Shown: positions 32,884-35,178 of the stretch, one piece after another | Position numbering within the stretch: the stretch's first letter is position 1 | How the letters are laid out: each line of letters opens with the position of its first letter | Source of the DNA: Chitinophagales bacterium | GTDB taxonomy: Bacteria; Bacteroidota; Bacteroidia; Chitinophagales; UBA2359 | Assembly (NCBI GenBank): GCA_016787295.1 | Contig: JAEUUX010000237.1 | Coordinates: 1 to 35,178 of the forward strand | Reading direction: 5' to 3' | DNA: 35,178 nt | Notes under the pieces: generated by a model | The model's input: only the letters and a program-made list of their open reading frames with translations | What the model was told of the DNA's origin: nothing | Database searches by the model: none | Made by a program: the position numbers and the translations under genes

Positions 32884-33726
32884 ATGCAAAGACGTACTTT
32901 TATAAAAAAATCACTTCTTGGAACTATTGGAGCAGGTTTGATGACAGGTCTATACACTTGGCAAATAGAGCCATTTTGGGTAGACTTTGTCAAACGAAAG
33001 ATGCCAATCCACAACCTTCCTGAACAATTGGTAGGCAAAACATTGATGCAAATTAGCGACATTCATGTAGGCAATCGATTTGACTACAATTTTATTATCA
33101 AATCATTCCAAAAAGCACAAACTTTCGCTCCCGATTTTGTAGTCTATACGGGTGATTATGTAAATTATGAAAACAAACAACAATTTGAGCAGTTGGAAAT
33201 AGTTTTGCAACATACAGTTAAGGGGAAATTGGGAACAGTCGGCATTTTAGGCAACCATGATTATGGCAGAAATTGGGCAGAACAAAAAGTGGCAAATAAA
33301 ATTTCCAAATTACTCAAAAATGCAACTATCCAACTTTTAAAGAACCAACAAACAAACATTAGTGGGTTAAATTTCATTGGATTTGACGATTATTGGGCAT
33401 TAAATTTTGCACCCGAAAAAGTAATGACCCAATATGATGCGACCAAAGCAAACATCGTTCTTTGCCACAATCCTGATGTTTGCGATTTGAATGTTTGGAA
33501 TGGATACAAAGGCTGGATCTTGGCAGGTCATACACACGGAGGTCAATGTAAACCACCATTTTTGCAACCTCCAATGCTTCCTGTGAAAAATAAAAAATAC
33601 TCCGCAGGCGAAATTGATTTACAAGATGGCAGAAAATTGTATATTAATCGAGCCTTGGGACATTTGTGGCAAATACGGTTCAATGTTCGCCCTGAAATAA
33701 CAATATTCACCCTCGAAAAAGCATAA
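32884..33726 (+). CDS. Metallophosphoesterase (YkuE-like) with a Tat-type signal
   Basis: This is a calcineurin-like phosphoesterase with a two-metal site. The metal motifs are DIH at 59-61, GDY at 90-92, GNHD at 123-126, CHNPD at 194-198 and GHTHGGQ at 215-221; all ligand positions are present. The N terminus, QRRTFIKKSLLGTIGAGLMTG, has the twin-arginine pattern RRxFIK followed by a moderate hydrophobic stretch. It is therefore probably exported folded by the Tat system or anchored in the membrane, as is YkuE of Bacillus. The YkuE-like branch includes lipid- or UDP-sugar pyrophosphatases, so the substrate may be a membrane lipid intermediate. The length of 280 aa is normal. It is a single gene with no close partner. 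Confidence 0.94.
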   Translation: MQRRTFIKKSLLGTIGAGLMTGLYTWQIEPFWVDFVKRKMPIHNLPEQLVGKTLMQISDIHVGNRFDYNFIIKSFQKAQTFAPDFVVYTGDYVNYENKQQFEQLEIVLQHTVKGKLGTVGILGNHDYGRNWAEQKVANKISKLLKNATIQLLKNQQTNISGLNFIGFDDYWALNFAPEKVMTQYDATKANIVLCHNPDVCDLNVWNGYKGWILAGHTHGGQCKPPFLQPPMLPVKNKKYSAGEIDLQDGRKLYINRALGHLWQIRFNVRPEITIFTLEKA

Positions 33727-34407
33727 AAATTACTATCGCCATGAGTCTCTACACTACATACCTCCTTATTTTTCTTCTGAAAAAATTAAGAGATATGAAT
33801 GGTGCTACCCTCTCGATATACTACCTTTTTTATGAACACACTGCTGATTAGTAGTTCTAATTCCTATATCATCCCTACTACCTGATTACTTCACTAAATA
33901 TATAATAGTTCATGAAAATCCAGTAGTGTTTTCTCAAATTTTATTTTCTTTTTGAGGACATAATAACAAACAAAATACTGCATATCACCAAAAATTCAAA
34001 CAAGACCATTCAGTAATTGGACAAATTAGACAGCACCTTCAAACCGATAGTCTTGCTGTATCAGAACTATCTTGGTTGATTATGCAACTAAACGAACTAG
34101 AAACTAAGCAAAAAAACACCATAAAAAACTAAACCATATTCCTCAAAATTGAATAGGCAAGTGTCACCAAATCCAACATATTACAAATAAACATCAATTA
34201 CAACTCCCAAAAATTGTACGCCAAATTTCGTCTCAAACACCTTAACTTTGCACTCAATTTCTTGCAATTTTACGGTGATTATTAAATAGTCAGATTTCCC
34301 TTCTTTTGAGACACACCAAGATTCCCATTTTCCTTATCTCTTGAAAGTTCCTTTTATAGCTTATTCCTTAATATATCTATTATTTCCTAATGTTTCATTC
34401 CCTTTTT
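33727..34407. other. 681-base intergenic region, mostly without coding character
   Basis: This AT-rich stretch lies between the phosphoesterase and the repeat protein. It holds one open segment with codon-like character (33956-34132, listed separately). It also has a TAnnTTTG match, TAACTTTG, at 34243-34250 on the plus strand, about 158 bases before the next start codon and without a well-placed -33 element. Nothing else is recognised. Confidence 0.4.
33956..34132 (+). pseudogene. Possible gene remnant or short ORF without an early start codon
   Basis: The frame between a TGA at 33953 and the TAA at 34130 is open for 58 codons and reads like a natural helical protein end: DHSVIGQIRQHL, then DSLAVSELSWLIMQLNELE, then KQKNTIKN. 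No ATG occurs before the middle of the segment, so it may be the C-terminal remnant of a lost gene, or start from a non-ATG codon. No family is recognised. Confidence 0.25.
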
Positions 34408-35178
34408 ATGAGAAGAAAATTATTATTAACCTTAGTTTTGCTTTGTTCCATCGGTACAACGGTTTGGGCAGGCAATAACAAAGATGGTACAAGGGAAAAC
34501 AATTCATCGGAAACGTCTTTATTAGGCGGTGCAACAAAACATGCACTATCTATAAATGGCAATCCCACATTGATAGGACTACCCGCACCTATAGGTACGG
34601 TAGCCTTAGATATTGGAACCGATAATTCCTTGTACATGAAAGTAGGGGTAGGAGACAAAGACTGGACACAAATCCCTGTCTTAGAGCTTTCTAACACCTT
34701 TACTAACGACGGACTACTCCTAGCAGCAACTACGCCGGCAGGCGGTGGTGGTGGCTCAACTGCTGTAACCGGCGGTGGCGGAGCAACTGGCTCAACAGCT
34801 TCTACAGCAGCAACAGGCGGTGGCGGAGCAACTGGCTCAACAGCTTCTACAGCAGCAACAGGCGGTGGCGGTACTGGCTCAACAGCTTCTACAGCAGCAA
34901 CAGGCGGTGGCGGTACTGGCTCAACAGCATCTACAGCAGCAACAGGCGGTGGCGGTACTGGCTCAACGGCTTCTACTGGTGCAACCGGCGGTAGCGGTGG
35001 CGGTACTGGCTCAACGGCTTCTACTGGTGCAACCGGCGGTAGCGGTGGCGGTACAACAGCTTCTACTGGCTCAACAGGCGGTAGCGGTGGCGGTACTGGC
35101 TCAACGGCTTCTACTGGTGCAACCGGCGGTAGCGGTGGCGGTACTGGCTCAACAGCTTCTACTGGCTCAACAGGCGGT
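34408..35178 (+). CDS. Secreted Gly/Ser/Thr/Ala-repeat protein, 3' end outside the window
   Basis: Translation from the ATG at 34408 stays open to the window edge (257 codons). MRRKLLLTLVLLCSIGTTVWA is a clear signal peptide, cleaved before GNNKDG. Residues about 40-110 form a short non-repetitive domain (LSINGNPTLIGLPAPIGTVA, YMKVGVGDKDWTQIPVLELS). From residue 112 it becomes a low-complexity repeat of GGGGTGSTASTAAT-type units of 14 residues, turning into 16-residue units (GGSGGGTGSTASTGAT) near the edge. The domain before the repeat resembles the start of Bacteroidota collagen-like or tail-fibre-like surface proteins, but that is a guess. The repeat probably forms a flexible stalk, and a sorting or adhesive domain may lie beyond the edge. 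Confidence 0.72.
   Translation, partial: MRRKLLLTLVLLCSIGTTVWAGNNKDGTRENNSSETSLLGGATKHALSINGNPTLIGLPAPIGTVALDIGTDNSLYMKVGVGDKDWTQIPVLELSNTFTNDGLLLAATTPAGGGGGSTAVTGGGGATGSTASTAATGGGGATGSTASTAATGGGGTGSTASTAATGGGGTGSTASTAATGGGGTGSTASTGATGGSGGGTGSTASTGATGGSGGGTTASTGSTGGSGGGTGSTASTGATGGSGGGTGSTASTGSTGG
34741..35178 (+). repeat. In-frame tandem repeats of 42 and 48 bases
   Basis: Units of 42 bases (14 codons: GGC GGT GGC GGT ACT GGC TCA, then ACA GCT TCT ACA GCA GCA ACA) give way to units of about 48 bases in which AGC GGT is inserted and the end becomes ACT GGT GCA ACC. The copies are almost identical, and the array runs beyond the window. It is prone to slippage and to assembly collapse. Confidence 0.9.

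Noticed and set aside
34395-34697. Minus-strand frame of 100 codons at the right edge
   Set aside because: It is antisense to a plus-strand gene with a clear signal peptide and repeats that continues to the window end.
34741-35178. Regular repeats as a possible CRISPR array
   Set aside because: Units are contiguous without spacers, are multiples of three bases, and translate in frame into a Gly/Ser/Thr/Ala repeat.

Overview
The window looks like a chromosomal segment of an AT-rich member of the Bacteroidota, probably a gliding or T9SS-bearing lineage. The signs are a secreted protein with a gliding-motility-associated C-terminal sorting domain (17654-19615), SBBP and Ig/PKD-like surface repeats, the Asp variant of the YbeY metal site, almost no Shine-Dalgarno sequences, and several matches to the Bacteroidota promoter pattern TTG-N20/21-TAnnTTTG. 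No rRNA, tRNA, CRISPR array, transposase or integrase was seen. The species cannot be named from the sequence.

Left part (1-4.8 kb, + strand): a type I-like DNA adenine methyltransferase fused to a half specificity domain, with no restriction subunit in view; then a ComF-type phosphoribosyltransferase, an acetyl-CoA hydrolase/CoA-transferase family enzyme and a small secreted TonB-C-like protein. From 4.8 to 11.0 kb are poorly characterised membrane proteins and lipoproteins: a DUF1399/TIGR04222-like membrane protein with a Cys/Gly tail, a compact lipoprotein/74-aa/CPBP-protease operon, a PQQ-propeller-like lipoprotein and two orphans.

Middle (11.4-17.6 kb): ribBA overlaps an upstream family 2 glycosyltransferase gene. 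Diverging from them are a MarR regulator and ybeY, then a convergent acyl-CoA dehydrogenase of the long-chain type and a GH57 glycosidase.

The region 16.4-26.1 kb (minus strand) is the most interesting. Eight genes lie head to tail with overlaps or gaps of 0-40 bases: an AAA/ABC ATPase plus a DUF4435/TOPRIM-like protein, which together look like a PARIS (AriA/AriB) anti-phage system; a LysM/peptidoglycan-binding/lysozyme-fold protein without a signal peptide; upp; a GNAT acetyltransferase; a probable degenerate formyltransferase-fold protein; a secreted sorting-domain protein; and the GH57 enzyme. The defence pair sits directly downstream of infC, where rpmI-rplT usually stand. infC has no ATG start and carries a long Pro/Gln-rich N-terminal extension.

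Right part (27-35.2 kb): a DinB-fold protein, a GC-rich branched palindromic repeat, a large SBBP-repeat secreted protein that stops without a sorting domain, a sigma-70 family factor with a likely soluble anti-sigma partner, a Tat-type metallophosphoesterase, a 680-base stretch with at most a gene remnant, and a secreted Gly/Ser/Thr/Ala repeat protein that runs off the window edge.
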